Shown: one piece after another, positions 1 through 7,605 of the stretch
Position numbering within the stretch: position 1 is the first letter of the stretch
Layout of the letters: every line of letters begins with the position of its first letter
DNA from: [Leptolyngbya] sp. JSC-1
GTDB lineage: Bacteria > Cyanobacteriota > Cyanobacteriia > Elainellales > Elainellaceae
DNA: 64,000 bases
Direction of reading: 5' to 3'
NCBI GenBank assembly: GCA_000733415.1
Contig: KL662191.1
Span: 4,781,673 to 4,845,672, forward strand
The notes under the pieces: model-generated
What the model saw: only the letters and a program-made list of their open reading frames with translations
Told to the model about the DNA's origin: nothing
Database searches by the model: none
Position numbers and translations under genes: made by a program

Positions 1-504
1 ATAAGTGTCGCCCTGAGGCTGGCGATAAACAATTACCTGTCGCTGCTTGAGATTGACAACCCAGTATTCGGGAATGCCGGCCTGAGCGTAGATTCTGGCC
101 TTACGGTTGCGGTCGTGGCTCAGCGTGGCGTCGGCAATTTCGATAATCAAAAACACATCCTCAGAAGAGGGATGCCGGTCGCGATAACGGTTTGGATCGA
201 TGCGAACCACGGCAATGTCAGGTTCGGGTTCAGAACTAGACGAAAGAGTGATCGGAAGCTGCATTCGCACTTTGGCCCGTCCTGCAAACAGGGCCTTGAG
301 GTAATCTGAACCTTCATCGGTTGTGGAAGCATGGGGTGGATCTTGCGGGACCATTTCGACAATTTGCCCATCGAGCAATTCAACGTGATCATCTGAAGTC
401 AGGATGCCAGCCGCGATCAGGCGGTGGTACTCGTCCACACTCCAACGCTTTAGGGGGAGATCGGAGCTTGGCACTGTCCCAGGGTCAGAAGAATCAGTGA
501 TCAT
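1..504 (-). CDS. Uma2 family endonuclease (DUF820), 3' part missing at window edge
   Basis: The minus frame is open from an ATG at 504 to the window edge (168 codons, C-terminus outside). The protein starts MITDSSDPG and contains the family signatures: LLDGQIVEM near the N-terminus, EPDIAVV in the middle, then LIIEIADATLSHDRNRKA followed by YAQAGIPEYWVVN. These match the PD-(D/E)XK-like Uma2 fold, whose Asp and Glu/Lys residues form the active site. Uma2 genes occur in many copies in filamentous cyanobacteria and their biological role is unclear. It diverges from the broken DUF29 gene, another multicopy cyanobacterial family. Confidence 0.85.
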   Translation of the reverse strand, partial: MITDSSDPGTVPSSDLPLKRWSVDEYHRLIAAGILTSDDHVELLDGQIVEMVPQDPPHASTTDEGSDYLKALFAGRAKVRMQLPITLSSSSEPEPDIAVVRIDPNRYRDRHPSSEDVFLIIEIADATLSHDRNRKARIYAQAGIPEYWVVNLKQRQVIVYRQPQGDTY

Positions 505-617
505 GATTGGACGCTCTCCATCGATGGAATCAGCCTATAAGCTCTACCTTACAATAGGCGTAGCGGCTGATTTCTTTGAGCTGTAGCCGCATTTTACACA
601 AGCCGCATTTTGTAACT

Positions 618-1073
618 ATGACCTCGACTCAAGCATCGCTGCAAGCGCTCTACGATCAAGACTTTGCCGCCTGGATTGAAGCGACCGTTGCCTGTCTGAA
701 AGCACGCGCTGTCAGCAATCTAGATTGGAATCACTTGATCGAGGAGATAGAAGACTTGGGCAAGTCGCAGCGGTGAGAATTAAAAAGCCGACTTGGGGTT
801 GTGCTGATCCATCTGCTGAAGTGCTGTTATGTTGCTTTACCAAAAGACTATCGCGGTTGGGGCAACACAATCGATGAGCAGCGTCGGGAGTTAGTTCTGC
901 TGCTGGAGCAATCTCCTAGTCTAAAGCGCTATCTCGCGGCTGAATTTGATGAAGTTTGGACTTATGCCCTGCGTCAAGTTCGCAAGGATTATCCTGCCGT
1001 TGAGTTTCCTGATGATTGGCCGTTTAGCCGCGAGGTTGAGGCCCTGCTGACTCAGGAGTTTTGGCAGAACTAG
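618..1073 (+). pseudogene. DUF29 family protein interrupted by an in-frame TGA
   Basis: Two pieces lie in the same frame. The first starts MTSTQASLQALYDQDFAAW and runs to GKSQR at 773. The second resumes with RELKSRLG-like codons and reads LIHLLKCCYVALPKDYRGW, ending TQEFWQN at 1073. Together they match a full DUF29 protein of about 150 residues, a cyanobacterial family of unknown function. The only lesion is TGA at 774-776, where an arginine CGA would fit, so a single C to T change explains it. No frameshift is needed. It could be a recent pseudogene, a sequencing error, or two pieces made by reinitiation; the first seems most likely. Confidence 0.8.
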
Positions 1074-1239
1074 TGAACTCGCTGGGTCCGGTCTGAACTG
1101 GTTCAGAGTCTTCTGGATCGAACATGACGGACTGGATAAACGCTGAGAGTCAGATTTAGCAGAAGTGCCGTCAAATTCCTAGAGCAGTTGATTCTTATCT
1201 GAATTTGAGATCCGGAACCTCTAGTCTTCAGGGGGCATT

Positions 1240-1464
1240 ATGAAACTCCACACAGTTGAGTCCAGCATGATTCAGGCATTCGGCTATGATGCCGAAACCA
1301 AGACGCTGCTAGTGATCTTCAATAGTGGCAAGACCTACCGCTACTTCAAGGTGCCGCCCAAGATATACAAGCAGCTTCTGGCCGCCGATTCAAAGGGAAG
1401 CTACATGCGCGATTTTGTGATCGATCAATATCCCTATGAGTTAGCGAAAAAAACGAGGCCATAA
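1240..1464 (+). CDS. KTSC domain protein
   Basis: A 74-residue protein that is almost entirely one KTSC domain. Visible signatures are the N-terminal VESSMIQAFGYD, the strand LLVIFNSGKTYRYF, then VPPKIYKQLLAADSKGSY and the terminal QYPYE. KTSC domains are small beta-rich modules found alone or at the end of lysyl-tRNA synthetases and nucleases. Their molecular role is not established, although nucleic acid binding has been suggested. An AGGGGGC stretch precedes the ATG and can act as ribosome-binding site. It stands alone between the broken DUF29 gene and a hypothetical gene. Confidence 0.85.
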   Translation: MKLHTVESSMIQAFGYDAETKTLLVIFNSGKTYRYFKVPPKIYKQLLAADSKGSYMRDFVIDQYPYELAKKTRP

Positions 1465-1552
1465 AGCCACTGTTCGAGCCAGCGTCAGTATTGAATACTG
1501 GAAATGTGCAGAACTAGAATGCTGCCTGTTACCGAACTGGAAACTATTAATA

Positions 1553-1948
1553 ATGTCAGACTCTCAACTGCCGGAATTTCTCACCTTCGAGGAGGTGGCC
1601 GAGGTCGATAAAGCCTTGCTGACGGCTCAGGATAAGTTTTTGGCGCGGGTAGCCCTCTACTCACTGCGGGTGCTCAAGCAAATTGCCGAGGTGGAGAATC
1701 TGCCCGCAGGAGCTGTCACCGATCAGCAAATTGCTGAATGGATTGCTGAAGATGAAACGTTACGGCAAGTGATCGGCAGCGATGCCTCGTTCCAGAATTT
1801 CTTCACCCAAATCGTGTTGTCTTCCCTGAAGCAATTGCAGCAGATTTCGCACGATACAGGCGTGATGCTGGACTCCTTGACCATTCCTCAGGTGGTGGGT
1901 TGGTTTGAGCAAGACGCCAAACGCCGATTGGAGCAAGGTCATCTTTAG
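1553..1948 (+). CDS. hypothetical protein, helical, 131 aa
   Basis: I do not recognise a named family. The protein is acidic, soluble and predicted mostly helical, with no signal peptide or membrane segment. It appears to have two similar halves: ALYSLRVLKQIAEVENLPAG with a following QQIAEWIAED, and IVLSSLKQLQQISHDTGV with a following PQVVGWFEQDA. This suggests an internal duplication of a helix pair. Codon use resembles the neighbours, so it is probably a real gene. The stop is followed within 25 bases by a MITE-like repeat. Confidence 0.6.
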   Translation: MSDSQLPEFLTFEEVAEVDKALLTAQDKFLARVALYSLRVLKQIAEVENLPAGAVTDQQIAEWIAEDETLRQVIGSDASFQNFFTQIVLSSLKQLQQISHDTGVMLDSLTIPQVVGWFEQDAKRRLEQGHL

Positions 1949-1970
1949 TAAACCAAACCAATTCAGATCT

Positions 1971-2084
1971 ATGGCGGTTGAAACCGCTGCTATGCGAACA
2001 AAGTCGGCCTACGCCGACCAGCTTGGCTGGTTGGTACCCGCATAGGCGGGTTTTGTCCCTAGTAGAGGTGGTTTTAACTGCCAT
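1971..2084. repeat. MITE-like intergenic repeat, fullest copy
   Basis: The ends form imperfect terminal inverted repeats: ATGGCGGTTGAAACCGC on the left and the complement of ATGGCAGTTAAAACCAC on the right. Inside are palindromic pieces: GTCGGCCTACGCCGAC and ACCCGCATAGGCGGGT. The right half (cccgc..aggcggg, ttttgt, gtagaggtggttt) recurs at 22831-22883 and 36681-36728. No coding potential is present. It looks like a small non-autonomous element between two convergent genes. Confidence 0.65.
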
Positions 2085-2097
2085 TGCTAATGAAATG

Positions 2098-2799
2098 CTA
2101 ATGGGATTCAAACACTGGTTCAATTGGATCCAGTCGGAAAATTGACTCCAACTCATCTCGGTTGTTGCTGAGCGGATCGGGTATCGATCGATTTAAATAG
2201 ATGGCGCAGATATCTTCGGGTAGGGCTAGCTCTAGCTGTTGGTAACTGTCGGCTAGTTCCTGCTGCACCTCCTGGAACGAGATGACTTCTCCCTCGGCTT
2301 GTAGATAGGCCGAAATCCGGGGTTCGCTCCAGTGAAACGTTTGCGCCATCAATATGATGAACCGCTGGCGGGGAGTGAGACGATCCAGGGCTTGCTCAAC
2401 AAAACACCAGAAGGGCGGCGAAGCCGCGGGCAGGGAGTAGTTAATCTCTTCTACTGCTGGCAGAGCGACTCGATTGATGCAGAGAGCCGTAATTTGAATT
2501 AACCAGCTTTGCAACGAAAAGGTGGGGCTTTGGACGAGCTTGCCATTTAAATCTAAGCCACCAAGCTCGTAATATAGGTGCCGCCAAGTCACGGCAAATA
2601 AATAGTTTGCTTGGGCTGGGGAGCGCACCGAGTGCTGGATCAGCGAATAGACAATTGGGCTGTAGCGACAAAAGATGGCCGTGAAGTACTTGCCACTCTC
2701 TGGATGGCGCTGAAACAGGGTTAACAACTCGCGGTCACTATGGTGATGCAGCGTTTGCACAAGGGGATGATTACATTCAGGGAAGGAAGGAATCGGCAT
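2098..2799 (-). CDS. sigma-70-like (degenerate ECF-type) protein
   Basis: A 233-residue protein resembling a cyanobacterial family annotated as sigma-70-like. Residues 20-80 (SDRELLTLFQRHPESGKYF, then FCRYSPIVYSLIQHS, then TWRHLYYELGGL) correspond to region 2. Residues 135-195 (LDRLTPRQRFIILMAQTFHW onward) correspond to a region 4-like helix-turn-helix, but with an expanded and unusual recognition segment. The -10 recognition residues are poorly conserved, so it may be a sigma-like regulator rather than a working sigma factor. It is convergent with the 1553-1948 gene across the MITE-like repeat. Confidence 0.6.
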   Translation of the reverse strand: MPIPSFPECNHPLVQTLHHHSDRELLTLFQRHPESGKYFTAIFCRYSPIVYSLIQHSVRSPAQANYLFAVTWRHLYYELGGLDLNGKLVQSPTFSLQSWLIQITALCINRVALPAVEEINYSLPAASPPFWCFVEQALDRLTPRQRFIILMAQTFHWSEPRISAYLQAEGEVISFQEVQQELADSYQQLELALPEDICAIYLNRSIPDPLSNNRDELESIFRLDPIEPVFESH

Positions 2800-3221
2800 G
2801 GTTCTCGAAACAAATCACCACAGAATAAACAGTCAGCCGCTAGACGCGACGAATAGCTCCACATCATACTGACAAGTGCAAAAAGTGACACATTTTTGGT
2901 AAAACTTGGTTCACCTCGGCAATTATGGATTTGTAATCGGTTTGCCAGGTCAAGAACTCTGTTTGGCAGCCTCTGGTTTTTCTAAGTTCTGCTATAGAAC
3001 TAACTTGATGCTGATGAGCAACCTCGTCAGAGCTTGACGAAACAATCAGCGGTTCAACCTCGGAGTCTTAAGACAGGCTTATGCTAATTAGCAGATCTTC
3101 TTGTCGTCCGGCAGACCATAAGGAAAACCATGCAACGGTATACTAAGGCTGGAGGCTAGCGAAAAAACTTCACAATAACTCAGTACGCCAGCCATACGGT
3201 CCACTCAGTTCAGCAAGAAAC
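2800..3221. other. 422-bp divergent spacer upstream of ndhA
   Basis: No gene is seen. The spacer separates the minus-strand sigma-like gene from the plus-strand ndhA operon, so promoters for both are expected. A TATACT hexamer at 3139-3144 could be a -10 for ndhA but has no good -35. A hairpin with 5-bp arms (CGTCA and TGACG) lies at about 3025-3039 beside CTGATGAG and CGAAAC segments; this was examined as a ribozyme and rejected. Confidence 0.4.
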
Positions 3222-4340
3222 ATGAGTCCAGGAATTGATCTACAAGCCAGCTTTATTGAACTCCTTGAAGGGTTTGGTCTGACGCCCGGTGTGGCCAAAA
3301 TCGTTTGGATGCCGCTGCCGATGGTGGTGATTGTTGGGGCCGTCACGGTACTTGCGCTCGTCTCGACCTGGTTGGAGCGAAAAATCTCAGCCGCGGCTCA
3401 GCAGCGCATCGGTCCAGAATACATGGGACCATTTGGCATGTTGGTTCCGGTGGCGGATGTGCTTAAGCTCCTGTTCAAGGAAAATATGTACCCGGCAAAG
3501 ACTGACCCGTTGCTGTTTGCCGTCGCGCCACTGTTGGTGTTCATCCCCGTCTTTTTGTCGTTTTTGATCGTGCCGTTTGGGCAAAACCTGGTGATCACCA
3601 ATCTCAACATCGGGATTTTTCTCTGGGTTTCCCTCTCTAGCATTGCGCCGATCGGTTTGTTGATGGCGGGCTACTCCTCGAATAATAAGTATTCACTCTT
3701 GGGCGGTTTGCGGGCAGCAGCTCAGTCGATTAGCTACGAGATTCCGTTGGCGCTGTCGATTTTGGCGGTCGTGATGATGTCCAATTCCCTCAGCACAATT
3801 GATATTGTCAATCAGCAGGCAGACTATGGCATTTTGAGCTGGAACGTCTGGCGGCAGCCCGTTGGGTTTGTGATTTTCTGGATCGCGGCCTTGGCCGAGT
3901 GTGAGCGGTTGCCCTTCGATTTACCTGAAGCGGAAGAAGAGCTAGTAGCGGGTTACCAGACCGAGTACAGCGCGGTCAAGTTCATGCTGTTCTATGCCGG
4001 TTCCTATGCCAACTTGGTGCTCTCGGCGCTGTTAGTAGCGGTGCTGTATCTGGGCGGCTGGGAGTTTCCAATTCCGGTGAGTATGATCGCTAATTGGATT
4101 GGAGTGAGTGAATCTACCCCCTGGCTTCAGGTAATCACGGGCACATTGGGGATTGTGATGACGCTGTTCAAGGCATACCTGCTGCTGTTCCTGGCAATTC
4201 TGCTGCGCTGGACGGTGCCCCGCGTTCGGATTGATCAATTGTTAGATTTAGGGTGGAAGTTCTTGCTGCCGGTGTCGCTAGTAAATCTACTGCTGACCGC
4301 TGGGCTAAAGCTGGCATTTCCCGTTGCCTTTGGCGGCTAG
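3222..4340 (+). CDS. ndhA: NAD(P)H-quinone oxidoreductase subunit 1 (NdhA)
   Basis: A 372-residue polytopic membrane protein of the NuoH/ND1 family, with about eight membrane helices. It forms the quinone-binding site of the thylakoid NDH-1 complex that drives cyclic electron flow and respiration in cyanobacteria. Recognisable motifs are TWLERKISAAAQQRIGPEYMG, RAAAQSISYEIPLALS and the acidic loop AALAECERLPFDLPEAEEEL with VAGYQTEYS. It is the first gene of ndhA-ndhI-ndhG-ndhE, a standard cyanobacterial order. Length and start match the family. Confidence 0.97.
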   Translation: MSPGIDLQASFIELLEGFGLTPGVAKIVWMPLPMVVIVGAVTVLALVSTWLERKISAAAQQRIGPEYMGPFGMLVPVADVLKLLFKENMYPAKTDPLLFAVAPLLVFIPVFLSFLIVPFGQNLVITNLNIGIFLWVSLSSIAPIGLLMAGYSSNNKYSLLGGLRAAAQSISYEIPLALSILAVVMMSNSLSTIDIVNQQADYGILSWNVWRQPVGFVIFWIAALAECERLPFDLPEAEEELVAGYQTEYSAVKFMLFYAGSYANLVLSALLVAVLYLGGWEFPIPVSMIANWIGVSESTPWLQVITGTLGIVMTLFKAYLLLFLAILLRWTVPRVRIDQLLDLGWKFLLPVSLVNLLLTAGLKLAFPVAFGG

Positions 4341-4393
4341 TCTCATAAGTCTTGATTTTCTTGTCCTAGAGCCGATCGACCTGAGAGAACCTT

Positions 4394-4993
4394 ATGCTGA
4401 AATTCCTGAAGCAAGTTGGTGACTATACCAAAGAGGCGGTTCAAGCTGCGAAATACATCGGTCAAGGGTTGTCCGTTACCTTCGACCACATGCACCGTCG
4501 CCCGGTTACCGTTCAGTATCCCTATGAAAAGTTGATTCCCTCCGAGCGGTTTCGGGGCCGGATTCACTTTGAATTTGACAAGTGCATTTCCTGTGAAGTC
4601 TGCGTGCGGGTTTGTCCGATTAACCTGCCCGTTGTGGATTGGGAATTCAACAAAGAAACCAAGAAGAAAAAGCTGAACCACTACAGCATCGATTTTGGCG
4701 TTTGCATCTTCTGCGGCAACTGTGTGGAGTACTGCCCCACCAACTGTCTGTCCATGACTGAAGAATACGAGCTGGCCACCTACGACCGCCATGAGCTGAA
4801 TTACGACAACGTAGCGCTGGGACGGGTCCCCTACAGCGTGGTTCATTCTGACCCGATGGTGACGCCAATTCGCGAATTTGCCTATCTGCCGAAGGGCGTC
4901 CTCAGCGGCCATGATCTACCTGCGGGTGCTCGACGAGCTGGTAAACTGCCGGAAGAAATTCTGGAAGAAATGGAAAACGCAGACGCGAAATAG
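4394..4993 (+). CDS. ndhI: NDH-1 subunit I (NdhI), two-[4Fe-4S] ferredoxin-type
   Basis: A 199-residue peripheral-arm subunit of NDH-1 that carries two [4Fe-4S] clusters and passes electrons towards quinone. Both cluster motifs are visible: CISCEVCVRVCP at about residues 64-75 and CIFCGNCVEYCP at about 103-114. The N-terminal segment and the HRRPVTVQYPYEKLIPSERF linker are typical of the cyanobacterial and chloroplast proteins. It lies 53 bp after ndhA and 9 bp before ndhG, which supports co-transcription. Confidence 0.97.
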   Translation: MLKFLKQVGDYTKEAVQAAKYIGQGLSVTFDHMHRRPVTVQYPYEKLIPSERFRGRIHFEFDKCISCEVCVRVCPINLPVVDWEFNKETKKKKLNHYSIDFGVCIFCGNCVEYCPTNCLSMTEEYELATYDRHELNYDNVALGRVPYSVVHSDPMVTPIREFAYLPKGVLSGHDLPAGARRAGKLPEEILEEMENADAK

Positions 4994-5002
4994 GAGTGTG
5001 AC

Positions 5003-5608
5003 GTGAATTTAGCTGAAGGGGTTCAACTGGTTTCGTTTCTGGTGCTGGCGGCCATGATGATCGGCGCAGCATTGGGTGTGGTGCTGTTGTCAAATATTGT
5101 CTACTCGGCATTTCTGCTGGGTTTAGTGTTTGTCTGCATCGCGGGCATGTATATCCTGCTGAATGCGGGATTTGTGGCGGCAGCTCAGGTGCTGATCTAT
5201 GTGGGTGCCGTCAACGTGCTAATTCTGTTCGGGATCATGCTGGTCAACAAGCGGCAGGATTTTACGCCCGTCAAAAATGCCTGGCTCGGTAAAGCGGCAA
5301 CCGCAGCGGTTTGCGTCGGTCTGTTTGCGTTGCTGTCTACCATGATTCTGGCGACGCCTTGGGCAATTTCAGGTGCAATGCCGATTGGCGATGAGGCCAT
5401 TGTTGAAATCGGTAAGCACTTCTTTTCCGATTATCTGCTGCCGTTTGAGCTAGCCTCGGTGCTGCTGCTGATGGCGCTGATTGGTGCGATTGTCTTGGCG
5501 CGGCGCGACTTCCTGCCCGACGAGCTGTTAGACCGCTTGCCGGAGCAATCCGATGCCCTAACGCTGCCCGAACGTCCGCGTGAGTTAATCTCTGGTAGCA
5601 AAAAGTAG
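5003..5608 (+). CDS. ndhG: NAD(P)H-quinone oxidoreductase subunit 6 (NdhG)
   Basis: A 201-residue membrane subunit of the NuoJ/ND6 family with five hydrophobic helices. The conserved pi-bulge helix is visible as AAQVLIYVGAVNVLILFGIM. Start is GTG at 5003, with GGAGTG just upstream and only 9 bp after the ndhI stop, so translational coupling is likely. The C-terminal tail after the last helix (ARRDFLPDELLDRL) is soluble and typical of the cyanobacterial form. Confidence 0.96.
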   Translation: MNLAEGVQLVSFLVLAAMMIGAALGVVLLSNIVYSAFLLGLVFVCIAGMYILLNAGFVAAAQVLIYVGAVNVLILFGIMLVNKRQDFTPVKNAWLGKAATAAVCVGLFALLSTMILATPWAISGAMPIGDEAIVEIGKHFFSDYLLPFELASVLLLMALIGAIVLARRDFLPDELLDRLPEQSDALTLPERPRELISGSKK

Positions 5609-5656
5609 ATCTAACCAACATTCCACCTTAGCCCTTAAATCGATTCCATTCCGCTT

Positions 5657-5962
5657 ATGCAACTGCAATATTTTCTGCTGCTGGCTGCTGCTTTGTTCTG
5701 TATTGGCATCTATGGACTGGTGACGAGCCGCAACGCGATTCGCGTGTTGATGTCCATCGAGCTGCTTCTAAACTCTGTGAACCTGAACCTGATGGCGTTC
5801 TCGAACTACCTCGATCCGCAAAACATTCGCGGTCAGGTGTTTGCTGTATTCGTGATTTCGATTGCGGCGGCAGAGGCAGCTGTTGGGTTAGCGATTGTCC
5901 TCTCTATTTATCGAAACCGCGATACCGTAGATATGGAGCAGTTCAATCTGCTGAAATGGTAG
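5657..5962 (+). CDS. ndhE: NAD(P)H-quinone oxidoreductase subunit 4L (NdhE)
   Basis: A 101-residue three-helix membrane subunit of the NuoK/ND4L family, part of the proton-pumping arm. The second helix has the conserved glutamate in RVLMSIELLLNSVNLNLMAF, and the third has FVISIAAAEAAVGLAIVLSI with the second conserved glutamate. Length is normal. It follows ndhG by 48 bp and is followed 22 bp later by nadK, which makes a five-gene unit. Confidence 0.96.
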   Translation: MQLQYFLLLAAALFCIGIYGLVTSRNAIRVLMSIELLLNSVNLNLMAFSNYLDPQNIRGQVFAVFVISIAAAEAAVGLAIVLSIYRNRDTVDMEQFNLLKW

Positions 5963-5984
5963 AAGGAGCAGTCAGCAACCGGGA

Positions 5985-6905
5985 GTGGAGCTAAAGCAGG
6001 TTATTATCAGCTACAAGGCAGGCGATAGCTTCAGCCAACGACGCGCTGAGGAATGCGCGAGTCAACTGGAAAAGCGGGGCTGTCGAACCTTGGTGGGACC
6101 CAGTGGTGCCAAGGATAATCCCTATCCCGTTTTTTTGGCGTCAGTGCAACAACCGATTGATTTGGCGATTGTGCTGGGCGGAGATGGAACGGCGTTGGCC
6201 GCAGCGCGACACCTAGCTCCGGATGGGATTCGGATTTTGGCCGTCAATATTGGCGGTCATTTGGGCTTTTTGACCGAACCAGCGGAAGTCTTACAGGACT
6301 CGGAAAAGCTGTGGGACCGCTTGTTGACAGATCAATTTGCGGTGCAGCGACGCATGATGCTGCGGGCCATGACTTTTGAAGGCAACCGCATTGATTCAGA
6401 GCCAATGAGCGACTGTTTCTATGCTCTCAACGAAATGTGCGTCAAACCGGCTTCAGCCGACCGGATGCTGACCTCATTTCTAGAAATGGAAATTGATGGT
6501 GAAGTAATTGACCAGTATCAGGGCGATGGGTTACTGGTGGCAACACCGACTGGTTCCACTTGCTACACCCTAGCTGCAGGGGGGCCAATCATTCACCCCG
6601 GTATGGATGCAATTGTGGTGACGCCGATTTGTCCGCTGAGTTTGTCCAGCCGTCCGATTGTGTTGCCCGCAGGGTCTGTCGTTAGTATCTGGCCGCTGGC
6701 CGATCGGGAATTAAGTACTAAACTCTGGATGGATGGGGTATTGGCGACCGCCATTTGGCCGGGACAGCGAGTCGATATCCGCATGGCTGAGCGTCCGGCA
6801 GAGTTCATTTTGCTGCGGGAAAACTATTCCTACTACCAAACGCTGCGCGAGAAGCTGCAATGGGCCGGTGCCTTGGTGCGCTACAACAATAACCACCGCA
6901 ACTAA
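5985..6905 (+). CDS. nadK: NAD kinase
   Basis: A 306-residue ATP-NAD kinase that phosphorylates NAD to NADP. The family signatures are present: GGDGTALAAARHL, VNIGGHLGFLTE, the NE motif in YALNEMCVKP and GDGLLVATPTGSTCYTLAAG. Start is GTG at 5985 preceded by CGGGA. Cyanobacteria usually have two NAD kinases; the copy next to ndhE belongs to the ndh-linked group. The location suggests coordinated supply of NADP(H) for electron transport, which is an inference from context. Confidence 0.95.
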   Translation: MELKQVIISYKAGDSFSQRRAEECASQLEKRGCRTLVGPSGAKDNPYPVFLASVQQPIDLAIVLGGDGTALAAARHLAPDGIRILAVNIGGHLGFLTEPAEVLQDSEKLWDRLLTDQFAVQRRMMLRAMTFEGNRIDSEPMSDCFYALNEMCVKPASADRMLTSFLEMEIDGEVIDQYQGDGLLVATPTGSTCYTLAAGGPIIHPGMDAIVVTPICPLSLSSRPIVLPAGSVVSIWPLADRELSTKLWMDGVLATAIWPGQRVDIRMAERPAEFILLRENYSYYQTLREKLQWAGALVRYNNNHRN

Positions 6906-6968
6906 GAGCAAGTTGGGCATTTAGGCAGTCAACGACGGCACCAGGATCAAGAAAAAATAGCCCTACTC

Positions 6969-6997
6969 TTGCCACTTGTCCATAGTCGTATGCTAAT
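6969..6997 (+). promoter_or_regulatory. likely promoter of tRNA-Lys
   Basis: TTGCCA at 6969-6974 and GCTAAT at 6992-6997 with 17-bp spacing. The tRNA begins 31 bp after the -10, which leaves room for a short leader. Confidence 0.45.
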
Positions 6998-7027
6998 GTG
7001 GAATACGGTGTGCGAAACACGCCGGAC

Positions 7028-7099
7028 GGGTCGCTAGCTCAGCGGTAGAGCACTCGGCTTTTAACCGATTGGTCCTGGGTTCGAATCCCAGGCGACCCA
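7028..7099 (+). tRNA. trnK: tRNA-Lys (anticodon UUU)
   Basis: A full cloverleaf can be drawn. The 7-bp acceptor stem pairs GGGTCGC with GCGACCC, the D arm is GCTC-AGCGGTA-GAGC, the anticodon arm is CTCGG-CTTTTAA-CCGAT, and the T arm is CTGGG-TTCGAAT-CCCAG. The anticodon TTT is at 7060-7062 and the discriminator base is A. The CCA end is not encoded. No intron is present. Confidence 0.98.
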
Positions 7100-7211
7100 T
7101 AAATCTGGACATTTAGCATCAGGAAGCATAGAACAGTTCCTCCAATAATGTTTTTAGTTTGGGGTTTCAGTAACTCTATCGCTAACTACTCGACTCGTAA
7201 TCATTAAATAT

Positions 7212-7240
7212 TTGCTTACATCTAAAATTAATGGTCTAAT
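7212..7240 (+). promoter_or_regulatory. candidate promoter of the 7376 small gene
   Basis: TTGCTT at 7212-7217, a 17-bp spacer and TCTAAT at 7235-7240. The implied transcript has a leader of about 130 nt that contains a CATGG-AAA-CCATG hairpin and a hairpin with arms TGTAGG (7298-7303) and CCTACA (7318-7323). Confidence 0.4.
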
Positions 7241-7375
7241 AGGACCCCTACCTTGCAAGCATAGAACCTGCTCATGGAAACCATGCAAGCCTGTTTTTGT
7301 AGGTTCGTTTGCGGTTTCCTACACTGAAGATAAAAAGAACAACCACCATTTGTGAAAGGATTAAGGGGTACTAGG

Positions 7376-7588
7376 ATGTTGAACTGGATTAAACGAGTTG
7401 TTCGGCAACTATTTGGGCGTACTCAAACAAGCAAGACGAATCAATTGATCACCCTGAGCAGTAACTTGGCTGGTGCCTTTGGCTTTGGGTTAAAGGTAGC
7501 GCAGCCTGAGCCAGAAGCCGACACTTGGACTAGCGAGAAGTTGGTGCAGATGAGCGAGAACCTGTCCCACATTCACCCTGGATTGTAG
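7376..7588 (+). CDS. small hypothetical protein, 70 aa
   Basis: I do not recognise the family. The protein starts MLNWIKRVVRQLFGRTQ, a basic amphipathic helix that could lie on a membrane. It continues through a small Gly/Ala/Phe-rich patch (LAGAFGFGLKVAQ) to an acidic tail. The ATG at 7376 is preferred over a GTG at 7352 because TAAGGGG lies at a suitable distance before it. A candidate promoter and folded leader lie upstream. It stands alone between tRNA-Lys and the convergent amine oxidase gene. Confidence 0.55.
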   Translation: MLNWIKRVVRQLFGRTQTSKTNQLITLSSNLAGAFGFGLKVAQPEPEADTWTSEKLVQMSENLSHIHPGL

Positions 7589-7605
7589 AGGTAAACTGCC
7601 CACAG

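Noticed and set aside
576..776. Separate small gene starting at 576 instead of one broken DUF29 gene
   Set aside because: The frame matches only the first half of DUF29 and the second half continues in the same frame, so one interrupted gene explains both.
3011..3043. Hammerhead ribozyme-like core: CTGATGAG followed by CGAAAC upstream of ndhA
   Set aside because: The hairpin between them (CGTCA/TGACG) does not start directly after CTGATGA, and no matching stems I and III with a cleavable NUH site were found.
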